44,804 nt of DNA. It comes from Planctomycetales bacterium (lineage in GTDB: Bacteria; Planctomycetota; Phycisphaerae; SM23-33). The notes under the pieces are model-generated. The model did no database searches and was not told where the DNA came from. It saw only the letters and a list, made by a program, of their open reading frames with translations. Positions within the stretch are counted from its first letter, which is position 1. Each line of letters begins with the position of its first letter. The translations under genes and the position numbers were made by a program. The DNA is taken from the NCBI GenBank assembly GCA_030612725.1, contig JAUWNJ010000026.1, positions 1 through 44,804 of the forward strand, read 5' to 3'. Below, one piece after another: positions 1 to 8,922 of this stretch.

Positions 1-13
1 GACGGGGTGATGG

Positions 14-241
14 GTTCATCTATTTTTCTTTTCTTCTGTTTTTCTGTTTTACTTTTCCCTCGTCCCAAGTCCCTAGCCCCAAGTCCCAATCTCTCCTCTA
101 CATTATCATTTGCGTTCGCGTGTGCGCGCGCAAACGCGAACGCAAAAGATAATGTAGAGGACAGATAGGGACTTGGGACTAGGGCCTTGGGACTAGGGAA
201 AAGAAAAACAGAAAAACAGAAGAAAAGAAAAATAGATGAAC
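14..241. repeat. Long near-perfect inverted repeat (~110-bp arms)
   Basis: The left arm starts GGTTCATCTATTTTTC and the right arm ends with its reverse complement GAAAAATAGATGAACC. Pairing continues inward through CTGTTTTTCTG, GTCCCAAGTCCCTAG and CTCTACATTATC, and closes around TTTGCGTTCGCG / CGCGAACGCAAA with a small alternating GC loop. The arms are themselves built of repeated words (AAGTCCC-TAG twice, CTGTTTT twice). No transposase or target duplication is visible. It could be a cruciform-forming or MITE-like element or a long hairpin RNA; its role is unknown. Confidence 0.85.
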
Positions 242-420
242 CAATCAACGGAAAGACAGGGACTTGGGAAAGCAGAAACACAAAGCGTCCCTGTGGGAAA
301 ACGGCAAGCCGTAGAGGTTAGGTAAGATAGGCAATGGTGGATTTTTTAAAATGGGCGTAAAAATGACCTCGAAAATCGTAACTGCCTACACGCCAAGGAT
401 TTGCGGATTTTGGAAACTTT

Positions 421-520
421 CCCAATTGTTCCCAATCGTTCCCAATCGTTCCGAATTGTTCCCAATTGTTCCCAATCGTTCCGAATCGTTCCGAATTGTT
501 CCGTTTCGTTCCGTTTCGTT
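421..520. repeat. Ten tandem 10-bp repeats
   Basis: Ten consecutive 10-bp units follow the pattern CC(C/G)AAT(T/C)GTT. The last two have TTT instead of AAT. Because the unit is not a multiple of three, all frames on both strands stay open and read as periodic peptides, which explains the overlapping open frames here. There are no spacers, so this is not a CRISPR array. Confidence 0.9.
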
Positions 521-675
521 CCACAACGTGGTCCCATGGACCGGCGCGATTCCGACAGATTCGCCCTTCGGACTCATCTACCGGCTTGGCGACAGACTCG
601 TCGGCAGGTGAACATGGATTTAACTACGGCAGACTATTATGCTGTTGTGCAATCTTACGCTAAAGGAAAACGATA

Positions 676-2076
676 ATGATTCAACTCTATTGGAAGAACG
701 CCACGGGCGATGTCGTCGGGCCCGAACATGGAATTTCGCCGAGCGATATGGCTTCGGCGATGAAAAAGGTCGCTGTCGCCCACGAAGCCGTCGTCGAGCA
801 ATGGGATGCGGGCGAACTGGGCTACGCGAAACTTCCCGCCCGGCGCGATTACCGCGACGAAGTTACCCAACTCGCAGGACGATATCGCGGGAAAGTAACC
901 GACCTTGTGGTTCTCGGTATCGGCGGATCGGCTTCGGGTAATATCGCACTGCAAACGGCATTAAATCCGGTTACTTACAACTTGCTGAGCGATGCGAAGC
1001 GTCCCGGCCCGAGGCTGTTCGTGCTGGACAATGCCGACCCGACGCTTATCGGCGATACGCTGGCGATGCTGGGGCGTCGGCTCAAAAAGACGCTGTTCAA
1101 CGTCATTTCCAAGAGCGGCGGGACGGCGGAGACAGCGGCAATATTTATGGTCGTCCGCGAGATGCTGCGAAAGCGTCTGGGCGAGAAATTCGCCGACAAC
1201 ATCGTCGCGACGACCGACCCCGAAGGCGGCATCCTGCACGATATTGCCGAAGCCGATGGCTATGCGACGTTAACCGTGCCGGGCGACGTCGGAGGCAGGT
1301 TCAGCGTGCTTTCGCCCGTCGGGCTGTTCAGTGCAGCAATGTGCGGAATCGACATTGACGCGCTGCTGGCGGGAGCGGCTCGGATGGCTGAAAAATTAAA
1401 ATCGACACCCCCGGCGAAGAATCCCGCCTGCGTCCTTGCGGCAGTCAAATACCTCATGTACGCCCAAAAGGGGAAACCCATCCATGTAATGATGCCCTAT
1501 TCCAACCGCCTTGCCGGACTGGCTGACTGGTATAAGCAACTCTGGGCGGAATCGCTCGGGAAGGAAACCGACCGCGGCGGCCAAAAAGTTTTCGTCGGTC
1601 CGACGCCGGCAAAGGCTTTGGGCGCGACCGACCAGCACAGTCAGATTCAACTCTACCGCGAAGGCCCTAACGATAAATTAATCGTTTTTCTGGAAGTCGA
1701 AAAGCATTCGCGCGAGGTTCGCATCCCGGACGTCTTCGGCGACGTCGAAAAACTCGCGTACCTGCGGAAGGTCAAAATCTCGAAACTGCTCAACGTCGAG
1801 AAGCAGGCGACAGAGTACGCCCTCGCCCAATCGCGCCGCCCCAGCGTTACGATCCGCTTCGAGGCTGTTACGCCCGAATCCGTCGGGGAATTCATCTTCC
1901 TCTACGAGTTCACCACAAGCCTGGCCGGCGAGATGCTGAACATCAACGCCTACAATCAGCCGGCGGTCGAACTCGGAAAGAAAGCGACTTTTGCGCTGCT
2001 GGGGCGAGATGAATCTGACCCCATGGCCGGTGAAATCCGCAAATTCGCGGAGACCGATACGGAATACCTGGTATGA
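676..2076 (+). CDS. pgi: Glucose-6-phosphate isomerase
   Basis: Interconverts glucose 6-phosphate and fructose 6-phosphate in the cytoplasm (glycolysis and gluconeogenesis). The 466-residue protein has the sugar isomerase phosphate-binding segments: GIGGSASG at about 81-88 and SKSGGT at 145-150. It also has the family signature GGRFSVLSPVGL at 206-217, the AESLGKE segment near 291-297 that supplies the catalytic Glu region, and GATDQHSQ with His321. Length fits the shorter bacterial isomerases (about 450 aa) rather than the 550-aa type. The start has AAAGGAA just upstream. It stands alone, with a shared terminator between it and the opposing gene downstream. Confidence 0.95.
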   Translation: MIQLYWKNATGDVVGPEHGISPSDMASAMKKVAVAHEAVVEQWDAGELGYAKLPARRDYRDEVTQLAGRYRGKVTDLVVLGIGGSASGNIALQTALNPVTYNLLSDAKRPGPRLFVLDNADPTLIGDTLAMLGRRLKKTLFNVISKSGGTAETAAIFMVVREMLRKRLGEKFADNIVATTDPEGGILHDIAEADGYATLTVPGDVGGRFSVLSPVGLFSAAMCGIDIDALLAGAARMAEKLKSTPPAKNPACVLAAVKYLMYAQKGKPIHVMMPYSNRLAGLADWYKQLWAESLGKETDRGGQKVFVGPTPAKALGATDQHSQIQLYREGPNDKLIVFLEVEKHSREVRIPDVFGDVEKLAYLRKVKISKLLNVEKQATEYALAQSRRPSVTIRFEAVTPESVGEFIFLYEFTTSLAGEMLNINAYNQPAVELGKKATFALLGRDESDPMAGEIRKFAETDTEYLV

Positions 2077-2081
2077 ATTGC

Positions 2082-2147
2082 AAAAAAAATCACGCCGCGA
2101 GGTCTCCGAAGCCGATTGATTTACCGGCTCCGGAGTCCAGCACGGCG
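2082..2147 (-). terminator. Rho-independent terminator (minus strand)
   Basis: Read on the minus strand, an imperfect long hairpin (CGCCG 2147-2143 with CGGCG 2097-2093; inner stem CTCCGGAGCCG with one mismatch) is followed after three bases by eight Ts (2089-2082). It fits the end of the 2182-3636 gene. The hairpin also lies 17 bases after the pgi stop and could serve both genes. Confidence 0.65.
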
Positions 2148-2181
2148 AGCCACCCCTCCCATTGGTGTCCTGTATATCGCC

Positions 2182-3636
2182 TCAATCCTGAGGCGCTAAA
2201 AACGTGCATTCAGCCGAGGCTGTTTTATGGTCCTTCCCGAAGAGAGTAACGACGACATATTGCCGCTCGACGGTCGTGCTGCCGTCGCTGTCGGCCCAGG
2301 TGCAATCCACCCACGCTCGGACAGTGGTAGAACCCGCCGACGCATTGGCCTGTCCGACCCACGTTCCGACCGACTCCAACGGCGCCATTTTCCATTTGGC
2401 GAGTTTGGCGCCGTCGGCGCGGTTTTTCACGTTGGACTGTTCGGAAAGTTTCCGCTCGACGACGGTAACCGCCCGATTGTAAGCGGTAGTCGAAGCGGCG
2501 GAATTCGCATGGACGGACTTACCTGCGGTCTTATAGGCAACGGTGCGCTGGCGGATAAGTTCGCAACAAGTCGCGCCGTCGGCGTCGGTTCCGGCGAATT
2601 GCGTAACGACGCCGTTGACTACCGTCGCGGAAACCCGCCTCGCCCACGCACCGACAGACCAGCACGCATACAATTTCCCGCCGGTGCCCGCGACGCTGTC
2701 GGGCTTACCGAACATCTCGACCAGGTCGGCGTAGTGAACCTTCGAGCCTTGGGCGACTTTCCAGGATGCGGGCAACTGCTTCGCCGTCGGGCGAACCACA
2801 GCCGCTGCCGACAGCGACGCACGAGTGGCTGCCTCGCCGTCGATATGCGTAACAAGTCCGTTAATCGACCAGGCGATGTGTTTGTCGTCCCATTTCATCT
2901 CGACGTAATCGTTGCGCTGGAATATCAGCGACGGATAACCCATCCGGCGAATCAGTTCGCCGACGGTAATCGGCATCTCAACCTGCTGCTGCAACGGCGT
3001 CGCCGTCTCGGACTGATCCGTCTGCTGCTCGCCCATGTCCAGGACGGCGACAAACCGCTTCAATTCGTCCGAAGTCTGCCGCTGCGACGCAAGTTCCGTC
3101 GTCAGCATGGAGCAATCATCCCGAAGTGCGCTGTTGGCCTCATCGAGTTCTTGTTTATCCGCCTGCGCCACCGAAAGGTCGGTTGCAAAATTCTCGGCAG
3201 TCTTGTTGGCCTGGTCGATCTGCCTCTGCCGGTCGGCGGCAAGTTTTTTCGCTTCGGTCATGTCTTCCAACAGCGATTCTTGAGCGGTGTTCGCCCGGTC
3301 CAATTTCGCGTTCAACTGCGTGATGGCTTCTTCGGCTGTGGCCACTTTGGCCTTTTCGGTTTCGGTTGCCTCGGCCGACGTTACCGCCTGTTCGAGCGCC
3401 GACGCCAGTTCGACCTTGGTATCGGACAGACGCTTATTCAGTTTCTTCTGGTCGGCAACGGCCTGATCGAGCCGGTATTGAACCGCTTCGAGACCCTGCT
3501 CGGTTTCGTGCAATGCGCTCTGCGCGTTGCGTGGCGTAACAAAATACCCCGCTATGCCGAAGACGGCGGCAATTACCACAGCCGGTACAGCGGTTTTCAG
3601 CCAAGACGGTATGCTCTTTTTCGTTTCGGTATCCAT
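2182..3636 (-). CDS. Membrane-anchored coiled-coil protein with two BamE/SmpA-like modules
   Basis: Not assigned to a named family. The 484-residue protein has a short basic N-terminus, one transmembrane segment at about 14-33, and a long Gln/Glu/Ala/Lys-rich coiled coil over about 40-205. Two similar modules follow. One starts ITVGELIRRMGYPS and ends with a WSINGLV strand; the other starts VHYADLVEMFGKPDSV and ends with VVNGVVTQF. These look like the beta-lactamase-inhibitor-like fold of SmpA/BamE, which I infer from pattern only. The C-terminal ~130 residues are unknown and end in a possible beta-rich tail. The start has GGGGA about nine bases upstream. A periplasmic structural or scaffold role is plausible. 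Confidence 0.7.
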   Translation of the reverse strand: MDTETKKSIPSWLKTAVPAVVIAAVFGIAGYFVTPRNAQSALHETEQGLEAVQYRLDQAVADQKKLNKRLSDTKVELASALEQAVTSAEATETEKAKVATAEEAITQLNAKLDRANTAQESLLEDMTEAKKLAADRQRQIDQANKTAENFATDLSVAQADKQELDEANSALRDDCSMLTTELASQRQTSDELKRFVAVLDMGEQQTDQSETATPLQQQVEMPITVGELIRRMGYPSLIFQRNDYVEMKWDDKHIAWSINGLVTHIDGEAATRASLSAAAVVRPTAKQLPASWKVAQGSKVHYADLVEMFGKPDSVAGTGGKLYACWSVGAWARRVSATVVNGVVTQFAGTDADGATCCELIRQRTVAYKTAGKSVHANSAASTTAYNRAVTVVERKLSEQSNVKNRADGAKLAKWKMAPLESVGTWVGQANASAGSTTVRAWVDCTWADSDGSTTVERQYVVVTLFGKDHKTASAECTFLAPQD

Positions 3637-3755
3637 CGTTTCAAGTCCCCAATATCATTCCTGAACCTGTCATTACCATTACACGACAATTGTAAATACA
3701 CGCCGAAATACCTATCGACCCCCGTCGGGGCAACCTTAAGTAAGGAGCAATTTCC

Positions 3756-3830
3756 GTAGCATGGGCGTCTCGCCCATGTTTCGCAGGATTTCCCTACTTC
3801 GGGAAAACACGGGCGAGACGCCCGTGCTAC
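3756..3830. repeat. Nested palindromic intergenic repeat
   Basis: The left arm GTAGCATGGGCGTCTCGCCC and the right arm GGGCGAGACGCCCGTGCTAC are inverted copies with one base difference. Each arm contains its own inner palindrome (GGGCGTCTCGCCC). They are separated by about 25 bases containing TTTCCC/GGGAAA. No ORF is associated. It lies between two divergently transcribed genes. Confidence 0.85.
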
Positions 3831-3872
3831 ATTCGGTAACGAACAAAAATGCCATTCCCGTCGTCGGTGTGA

Positions 3873-3878
3873 TATAAT
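3873..3878 (+). promoter_or_regulatory. Candidate -10 box of hflX
   Basis: A perfect TATAAT lies 30 bases before the hflX start, followed by GGAGGT at 3889-3894. The -35 region is not well matched. The Shine-Dalgarno to ATG distance is long (about 15), and no closer in-frame start codon exists. Confidence 0.45.
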
Positions 3879-3908
3879 CAATTGTTTCGGAGGTAACATT
3901 GCAACCGA

Positions 3909-5252
3909 ATGTCTGAACTGTATCAAAATGAGTCTGATGTCCTGAATGAACGGGCAATACTTGTAAGCGTGATCCTGCCCGGCAGCGACACTCCCGGAGG
4001 CCAAGCCGACAACGATGATCCGCTGGGCGAATTGCGGTCGCTGGTACAAACAGCCGGGGCGAAAATCGCCGGCGAGATGATCGTCCGACGAAGCCGGATA
4101 CACCCCGGACTCTACATCGGGACGGGCAAAGCCGGCGAGATCGCCGAAGCCGTCGAAGACGCCGAAGCCAACCTGGTCGTATTCGACGCCGACCTCTCCC
4201 CTGCGCAGATTCGTGACCTGGAAAAGATAATCCAGTGCAGGGTTCTCGACCGCAGCGAGGTTATCCTGGACATTTTCGCCGCCCACGCCCGAAGCCGGGA
4301 GGCGAAACTCCAGGTGGAACTGGCGCAACTGGAGTACACCTATCCGCGTCTCCGGCACATGTGGACGCACCTGGAACGTATCGCCGGAGGAGCCACAAGC
4401 GCCGCAGCCTCGGTCGGAGGAATCGGAACGCGCGGACCCGGCGAAAAACAACTCGAAATCGACCGCCGACTGGTACAGAAACGTGTCTCCGAACTCAAAC
4501 GCCGAATCGCCGAAATAGACAAACGCAAACAACGCACCATAAAATCCCGGCGGGGAAATTTCCTCATCTGCCTCGTCGGATACACCAATGCCGGAAAAAG
4601 CACGTTGATGAACCTCCTGACAGACGCCGGCGTCGGCGTCGCCGATAAACTCTTCGCAACGCTGGAGACACGCACGCGACGATGGAACCTCGGCGACGGG
4701 CAGATCGCACTGCTGAGCGATACGGTCGGATTCATAGGTAAACTCCCCCACCACCTGGTCGCGTCGTTCAGGGCGACGCTTGAAGAAGTCATCGGCGCTG
4801 ACCTGCTGCTGCACGTCGCCGATGCGTCTGCCCCGGGCGTCGAGCAGCAAATCCAGGCCGTCAAGGTCGTCCTCGACGAACTCGAATGCGGACAGAAGGA
4901 ACAGTTGCTCCTGCTCAACAAGACCGACCGCATAATCGACCCGACCGTCCGAACGGTATTGGTCGATAAACATCCCGGCGCAATCTTCACCTCGGCTTCC
5001 ACCGGCGAAAATGCCCAAGCCGTCATCGAGGCAGTGCTCCAGAAAGTACAGGGCCGACAGATTCGCGTTACCATAGAGGCCAACTGCGCCAACGGACTGC
5101 TGATGCAGTACATCGCACAACACGCACGAACCACAGACAGGGAATATCACGACAGCAACGTTACCCTCGAAGCCACCATCAGCGAACAACACCTCGCCAA
5201 ACTAAACGCCTTCGGCAAAGACGTCAAAATAATGACAGACATCGAGAAATAG
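3909..5252 (+). CDS. hflX: GTPase HflX
   Basis: Ribosome-associated GTPase that splits stalled or stress-arrested 70S ribosomes. The 447-residue protein has the HflX N-terminal domain ending in GGIGTRGPGEKQLEIDRR (170-187), a basic coiled linker, then the G domain: G1 GYTNAGKS (224-231), G3 DTVGF (271-275), G4 NKTD (337-340) and a G5-like SAS. The C-terminal ~60 residues are the usual short extension. Length is typical. It is monocistronic, with a -10 box upstream and a T-rich hairpin downstream. Confidence 0.95.
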   Translation: MSELYQNESDVLNERAILVSVILPGSDTPGGQADNDDPLGELRSLVQTAGAKIAGEMIVRRSRIHPGLYIGTGKAGEIAEAVEDAEANLVVFDADLSPAQIRDLEKIIQCRVLDRSEVILDIFAAHARSREAKLQVELAQLEYTYPRLRHMWTHLERIAGGATSAAASVGGIGTRGPGEKQLEIDRRLVQKRVSELKRRIAEIDKRKQRTIKSRRGNFLICLVGYTNAGKSTLMNLLTDAGVGVADKLFATLETRTRRWNLGDGQIALLSDTVGFIGKLPHHLVASFRATLEEVIGADLLLHVADASAPGVEQQIQAVKVVLDELECGQKEQLLLLNKTDRIIDPTVRTVLVDKHPGAIFTSASTGENAQAVIEAVLQKVQGRQIRVTIEANCANGLLMQYIAQHARTTDREYHDSNVTLEATISEQHLAKLNAFGKDVKIMTDIEK

Positions 5253-5263
5253 CAAAAAGTAAA

Positions 5264-5310
5264 AGGAGGCAAGCCCAATCATTGACTTGCCCCCTTCTTC
5301 CTTTTCTTCT
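5264..5310. terminator. Bidirectional intrinsic terminator
   Basis: GGAGGCAAG (5265-5273) pairs with CTTGCCCCC (5286-5294) with one mismatch, and is followed on the plus strand by TTCTTCCTTTTCTTCT. On the minus strand it is followed by CCTTTTACTTTTT. It therefore suits both hflX and the convergent EF-hand gene. Confidence 0.7.
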
Positions 5311-5345
5311 CAATTGGAAATCCCATAGGGATGCCTACGGCATCG

Positions 5346-5373
5346 GAAATTGAAAATTGAAAATTGAAAATTC
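5346..5373. repeat. AATTGAAA iterated word
   Basis: About three and a half copies of the 8-bp word AATTGAAA lie directly against the stop of the EF-hand gene. The same word recurs at 33050-33178. Confidence 0.8.
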
Positions 5374-6582
5374 TCAACTCTTCTCGGCAACGACTACTTC
5401 TACCTTGAGCGCTTCGATAAGCGACTGGGCCTCTTCAAAGTCGATTACGCCGTCGTCATCGACGTCAAATTGTTTCTCGACGCCGGTATTGACCTTTGCC
5501 TTGCCCTTGGTCTTAATCAGCGCCATCTGGGCCTGGAGTAATCCCTTGAGTTCGCTCTCGGTGAGGACACCGTCGCCGTTGGCGTCGTATTTCTTCTCCA
5601 GCGGCGTATTGACCTTCGCCTTGTGGCGACCCCAGAAAGCGTGGGCCTCTTTGGCATCGACTTTTCCGTCGTTATTTTTATCGGCAAGCGATTCCCATCG
5701 CGTATCGACTACGGACCGTTCGTCGATGGCGTCGAAAATGGCCTGGGTCTCCGCCAAGTCGATGATTCCGTCGCCGTTGGCGTCGAATTGCTTCTCCAGC
5801 GGCGTGTTAACCTTGGCTTTACCGTTGGTTTTTATCAGGATCGCCAGGTCGCCGAGCATCTTCTTGGCTTCGCTTCCGCTGAGCCAGCCATTACCGTCGG
5901 CGTCGTACTTTGCCTCGATTTTCGTATTGACTTTGGCCTTGTGTCGTCGCCAGAACACCTTGGCTTCGTGTGCATCGACTCTTCCGTCCTTGTTCCGGTC
6001 GGCGATTTTTTCCCATTGCTTATCGACGACGGCCCGCTCACCCAGCGCGACTCGCAGGGCATGGGCCTCTCGACGGTCGATTACCCCGTCGCCGTTGACG
6101 TCAAATTCGCGCTCGATGGGCGTATCAACCTTGGCCAGTCCGGCGGTGTTGATAATTCGCAGGCGGTCTTTCATCCAGGCTTCTGCCTCGCTCCCGCTTA
6201 TCCATCCGTCTGCGTCGAGGTCGTATTTCTTCACCACAATGACGACTCTTGCCCTTCTGGTGTGCCAGAATGTCCGGCGTTCCCGAAGGCCGATCCTTCC
6301 GTCGTTGTTGCGGTCCATATATCGCCGCACTTCACGACGACCAACGTATCCGTCCCTGTTCCTGTCTGCCCGTCGTTCCCAGGGATTATTAACTCTGGAT
6401 CTCCTTCTTGTACGCTTTTTAGCCATGCGGCGTTCTTTGGCGTCCACTCTGCCGTCTTTGTTACGATCGACTCGTCGCTTGGCGGCTCTGCGTCTGTGTG
6501 GCCTGGGATTACCTGCCTCCAATGTGGACAATGAAACAAACGTAACGGCCAGTACTGCTGTGAGCATTGTTCGGATTCGCAT
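5374..6582 (-). CDS. Exported protein with eleven EF-hand calcium loops
   Basis: The start is set at the ATG with AAGGAGAGGG just upstream, giving 402 residues. It begins with a signal peptide (MRIRTMLTAVLAVTF..., cleavage near LEAG). A basic Arg/Lys-rich stretch follows. Then come eleven loops of the form D-x-[DN]-x-[DN]-G-x-[IVL]-x-x-x-E, for example DRNKDGRVDAKE, DANGDGIIDLAE and DVDDDGVIDFEE. Only one loop has Asn in place of the middle Asp (DADGNGWLSGSE). Loops are joined by a near-constant linker RHKAKVNTPLEK, and several sit in a higher-order module (see findings). Calcium binding is expected from the loops; the biological role is unknown. It is convergent with hflX. Confidence 0.85.
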   Translation of the reverse strand: MRIRTMLTAVLAVTFVSLSTLEAGNPRPHRRRAAKRRVDRNKDGRVDAKERRMAKKRTRRRSRVNNPWERRADRNRDGYVGRREVRRYMDRNNDGRIGLRERRTFWHTRRARVVIVVKKYDLDADGWISGSEAEAWMKDRLRIINTAGLAKVDTPIEREFDVNGDGVIDRREAHALRVALGERAVVDKQWEKIADRNKDGRVDAHEAKVFWRRHKAKVNTKIEAKYDADGNGWLSGSEAKKMLGDLAILIKTNGKAKVNTPLEKQFDANGDGIIDLAETQAIFDAIDERSVVDTRWESLADKNNDGKVDAKEAHAFWGRHKAKVNTPLEKKYDANGDGVLTESELKGLLQAQMALIKTKGKAKVNTGVEKQFDVDDDGVIDFEEAQSLIEALKVEVVVAEKS

Positions 6583-6843
6583 TTCCCTCTCCTTAATGTT
6601 GGTTTTCGAGCACTCGTTCTTAGGCTCTGATATAAACGCCCATAGGCTGAAATTCTTGCCGGATTTCCAAAAAAACATACACACTTTGCCGGCTTTATCT
6701 CAAACCATCAAATCGACATTTTTCGACGGGTAAATAAGTACAAATCCGGGCGATTTCGGCCCGGCTTCGGAGGCGCAAATGAAAAGTCTTGCCAACAATT
6801 AGCGCATGAATAATAATCACAAGCATTATTGAGGAGAATCGTT

Positions 6844-8043
6844 ATGACGCCAAGAGAACGAATTCTTACCGCACTGGAACATAAGGAATCGGACCGTGTG
6901 CCCGTGGATTTGGGCGCGACGGAATCGACCGGCATCATGGGCATCGCTTACAACCGCCTGAAGGACCGCCTGGGCATCGCGGGGGCGACGCAAATCTACG
7001 ACCTCACACAGATGATCGTAAAGGTCGAACCGGCTGTGCTTGAAGCGGTCGGCTCGGACGCAATGCCTCTTCTTATCGAACCAAGAGAGTGGAAGCCATG
7101 GACGCTGTCTGACGGCTCTGCCGTCGAGATACCCGCAAAGGTGAACATGAAAAAACTCGACAACGGCTACACCGTCCAACTGGACGACGACGGGACGGTT
7201 CTGGCCCGCTGCCCCGAAGGCGGGTTGTACTTCGACGCGATCTTCTTCCCGCTGAAAAACGCCGAAACCGTCGAGGACATCGACGCAGGACGAAAATACT
7301 TCGAATCTTTCGACTGGCCTGCCTGCAACGACGAAGACTTCGACGACCTGCGAACCAAGGCGAAGAAACTCTACGAGGAAACCGACTACGCAATCGTAGC
7401 CAATCTATGGGTCCACCTCTTCATGGCCGGTCAGTTCATGCGCGGATACGAAAACTTTATGATGGACCTGATGATAAACAAGCCCCTTGCCCATCGTTAC
7501 TTCGAGCGGCAGATAGAGGCGTACCTTCCGAGAATCGACAAGTATCTCGAAGCCGTCGGCGAGCACATCGACGTCATCCAGGTCAACGACGACCTCGGAG
7601 GCCAGTCAGGCCCGCTCATCTCGCCCGACCTGTACCGCGAAATGGTCAAGCCGTATCACAAGAAACTGTGGCAATACATCAAGGAAAGAAGCGGCAAGCC
7701 CATCCTGCTGCATTCCTGCGGCTCGGTTTATGATTTCATCCCAGACTTTATCGAGATGGGTGTTGACATACTGAATCCCGTTCAGGTTTCGGCTGCGAAC
7801 ATGGATTCTGCGAAACTCAAGGCCGAGTTCGGCAGGGACCTGGTCTTCTGGGGCGGCGGATGCGATACGCAGCACGTTCTAGCCAGCGGTACGCCCGACG
7901 ACGTTCGCCAGGAGGTTCGCCGGCGCGTGGACGACCTTGCCCCCGGCGGCGGATTCGTCTTCTGCCAGGTCCACAACATCCAGGCCAACGTATCGGTCGA
8001 AAACATCCTGGCTATGTACGAAGAATTAGGGACACTTTCATAA
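6844..8043 (+). CDS. URO-D superfamily protein, methyltransferase-like
   Basis: The start is the ATG eight bases after GAGGAG (399 residues); the TTG 15 bases upstream lacks its own site. The protein has the uroporphyrinogen decarboxylase barrel, but the HemE N-terminal substrate motif (R-Q-A-G-R) is absent. It has HSC (His290, Cys292) and a later Cys340 in GGGCD. This His-x-Cys...Cys set resembles the zinc ligands of corrinoid methyltransferases such as MtaA/MtbA. It is therefore more likely a methyl-transfer or demethylation enzyme than a heme enzyme; the substrate cannot be told. It lies 35 bases before hisF on the same strand and may be co-transcribed. Confidence 0.8.
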   Translation: MTPRERILTALEHKESDRVPVDLGATESTGIMGIAYNRLKDRLGIAGATQIYDLTQMIVKVEPAVLEAVGSDAMPLLIEPREWKPWTLSDGSAVEIPAKVNMKKLDNGYTVQLDDDGTVLARCPEGGLYFDAIFFPLKNAETVEDIDAGRKYFESFDWPACNDEDFDDLRTKAKKLYEETDYAIVANLWVHLFMAGQFMRGYENFMMDLMINKPLAHRYFERQIEAYLPRIDKYLEAVGEHIDVIQVNDDLGGQSGPLISPDLYREMVKPYHKKLWQYIKERSGKPILLHSCGSVYDFIPDFIEMGVDILNPVQVSAANMDSAKLKAEFGRDLVFWGGGCDTQHVLASGTPDDVRQEVRRRVDDLAPGGGFVFCQVHNIQANVSVENILAMYEELGTLS

Positions 8044-8078
8044 AACTTGGAACGCTGATTCGATTTAAGGAAAGAATC

Positions 8079-8843
8079 ATGGATTACAAAAAGATCATAC
8101 CGTGCCTGGACGTCAAGGACGGCCGGCTTGTCAAGGGCGTGCATTTTGTGGAACTCAAGGAAGTCGGCGACCCCGCCGAGGCCGCCGCCGCCTACAGCGA
8201 AGCCGGGGCCGATGAACTGGTCTTCCTCGACATCACCGCAACGGTCGAAGGGCGAAAGACCATGACCGATGCCGTCAAACGAACGGCTGATGGAATCTCC
8301 GTCCCGCTGACCGTCGGCGGCGGAATCGCAAGCACCGACGACATGCAGCGGCTGTTCGACGTCGGGGCCGACAAGGTCTCGGTCAACACCGCAGCCGTCC
8401 GCAACCCGGACCTCGTTAAGGAAGCAGCCGAGAAATTCGGCAGCGAAAGAATCACCGTCGCCATCGACACGCGCAAGAGCGATTCGCTGCCGTCGGGTTT
8501 CGAGGTGATGGTCCGCGGCGGACGCGAGCCGACTGGCATCGACGCGGTGGAATGGGCCGGGAAGGTCGTCGCTCTGGGTGCCGGGGCCATCCTGCCGACC
8601 AGCATGGACGCCGACGGCACGCAGGCCGGTTACGACATCCCAATGACCCGCGCGATTGCCGATGCGGTCTCAGTACCGGTCATCGCTTCGGGCGGAGCCG
8701 GTGAACTCGAGCACCTCTCGGCGGCGATCCTCGAAGGCCACGCCGCCGCCGTTCTGGTCGCCTCAATCGCCCATTTCGGAAAGTTCACCATCGCACAAAT
8801 GAAGGAGCACCTCGCCGCAGCCGGCATCCCCGTCCGCCTGTAA
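8079..8843 (+). CDS. hisF: Imidazole glycerol phosphate synthase, cyclase subunit
   Basis: Makes imidazole glycerol phosphate and AICAR from PRFAR using ammonia delivered by HisH (histidine biosynthesis). The 254-residue barrel has both catalytic aspartates at their standard positions: Asp11 in CLDVKDGR and Asp130 in VAIDTRK. It also has the phosphate-binding segments TVGGGI and IASGGAG. AAGGAAAG lies six bases before the ATG. The rest of the window's his genes (hisDCB) lie 1 kb away on the opposite strand, and hisH and hisA are not here. Confidence 0.96.
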   Translation: MDYKKIIPCLDVKDGRLVKGVHFVELKEVGDPAEAAAAYSEAGADELVFLDITATVEGRKTMTDAVKRTADGISVPLTVGGGIASTDDMQRLFDVGADKVSVNTAAVRNPDLVKEAAEKFGSERITVAIDTRKSDSLPSGFEVMVRGGREPTGIDAVEWAGKVVALGAGAILPTSMDADGTQAGYDIPMTRAIADAVSVPVIASGGAGELEHLSAAILEGHAAAVLVASIAHFGKFTIAQMKEHLAAAGIPVRL

Positions 8844-8922
8844 GGCAGCAACAAAATGGCCTACTGGAGAAATAGCAGGAAATCGGAAGTCTTTTTCTTG
8901 ACTGCCGCAAAAGGAACCGAAA

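Larger units (their letters stand above)
1..675. other. Gene-free region rich in repeats
   Basis: No convincing gene is seen here. Every open frame over 318-676 runs through a 10-bp tandem repeat and is an artefact of it. The stretch holds a 228-bp palindrome (14-241), a partial echo of its inner word near 258-272, and the tandem repeat at 421-520. The bases just before 676 form the leader of the glucose-6-phosphate isomerase gene, with AAAGGAA at about 662-668 as ribosome binding site. Confidence 0.7.

Noticed and set aside
421-520. Possible CRISPR array
   Set aside because: The units are contiguous 10-bp copies without spacers, and no cas gene is near.
318-676. Several 60-100 aa open frames on both strands with periodic peptides
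   Set aside because: They are all readings of the 10-bp tandem repeat, which keeps every frame open; there is no ribosome site or family match.
2227-3759. 510-aa plus-strand frame
   Set aside because: Antisense shadow of the coiled-coil protein; Arg/Pro-rich with no domain.
3597-5192. 531-aa minus-strand frame over hflX
   Set aside because: It is the antisense shadow of hflX, whose GTPase motifs are unmistakable.
5357-6733. 458-aa plus-strand frame, Ser/Leu-rich
   Set aside because: Antisense reading of the EF-hand repeats, which explain its periodicity.
6844-8043. Calling this hemE (uroporphyrinogen decarboxylase)
   Set aside because: The HemE N-terminal substrate motif is missing and a His-x-Cys...Cys set points to the methyltransferase-like branch.
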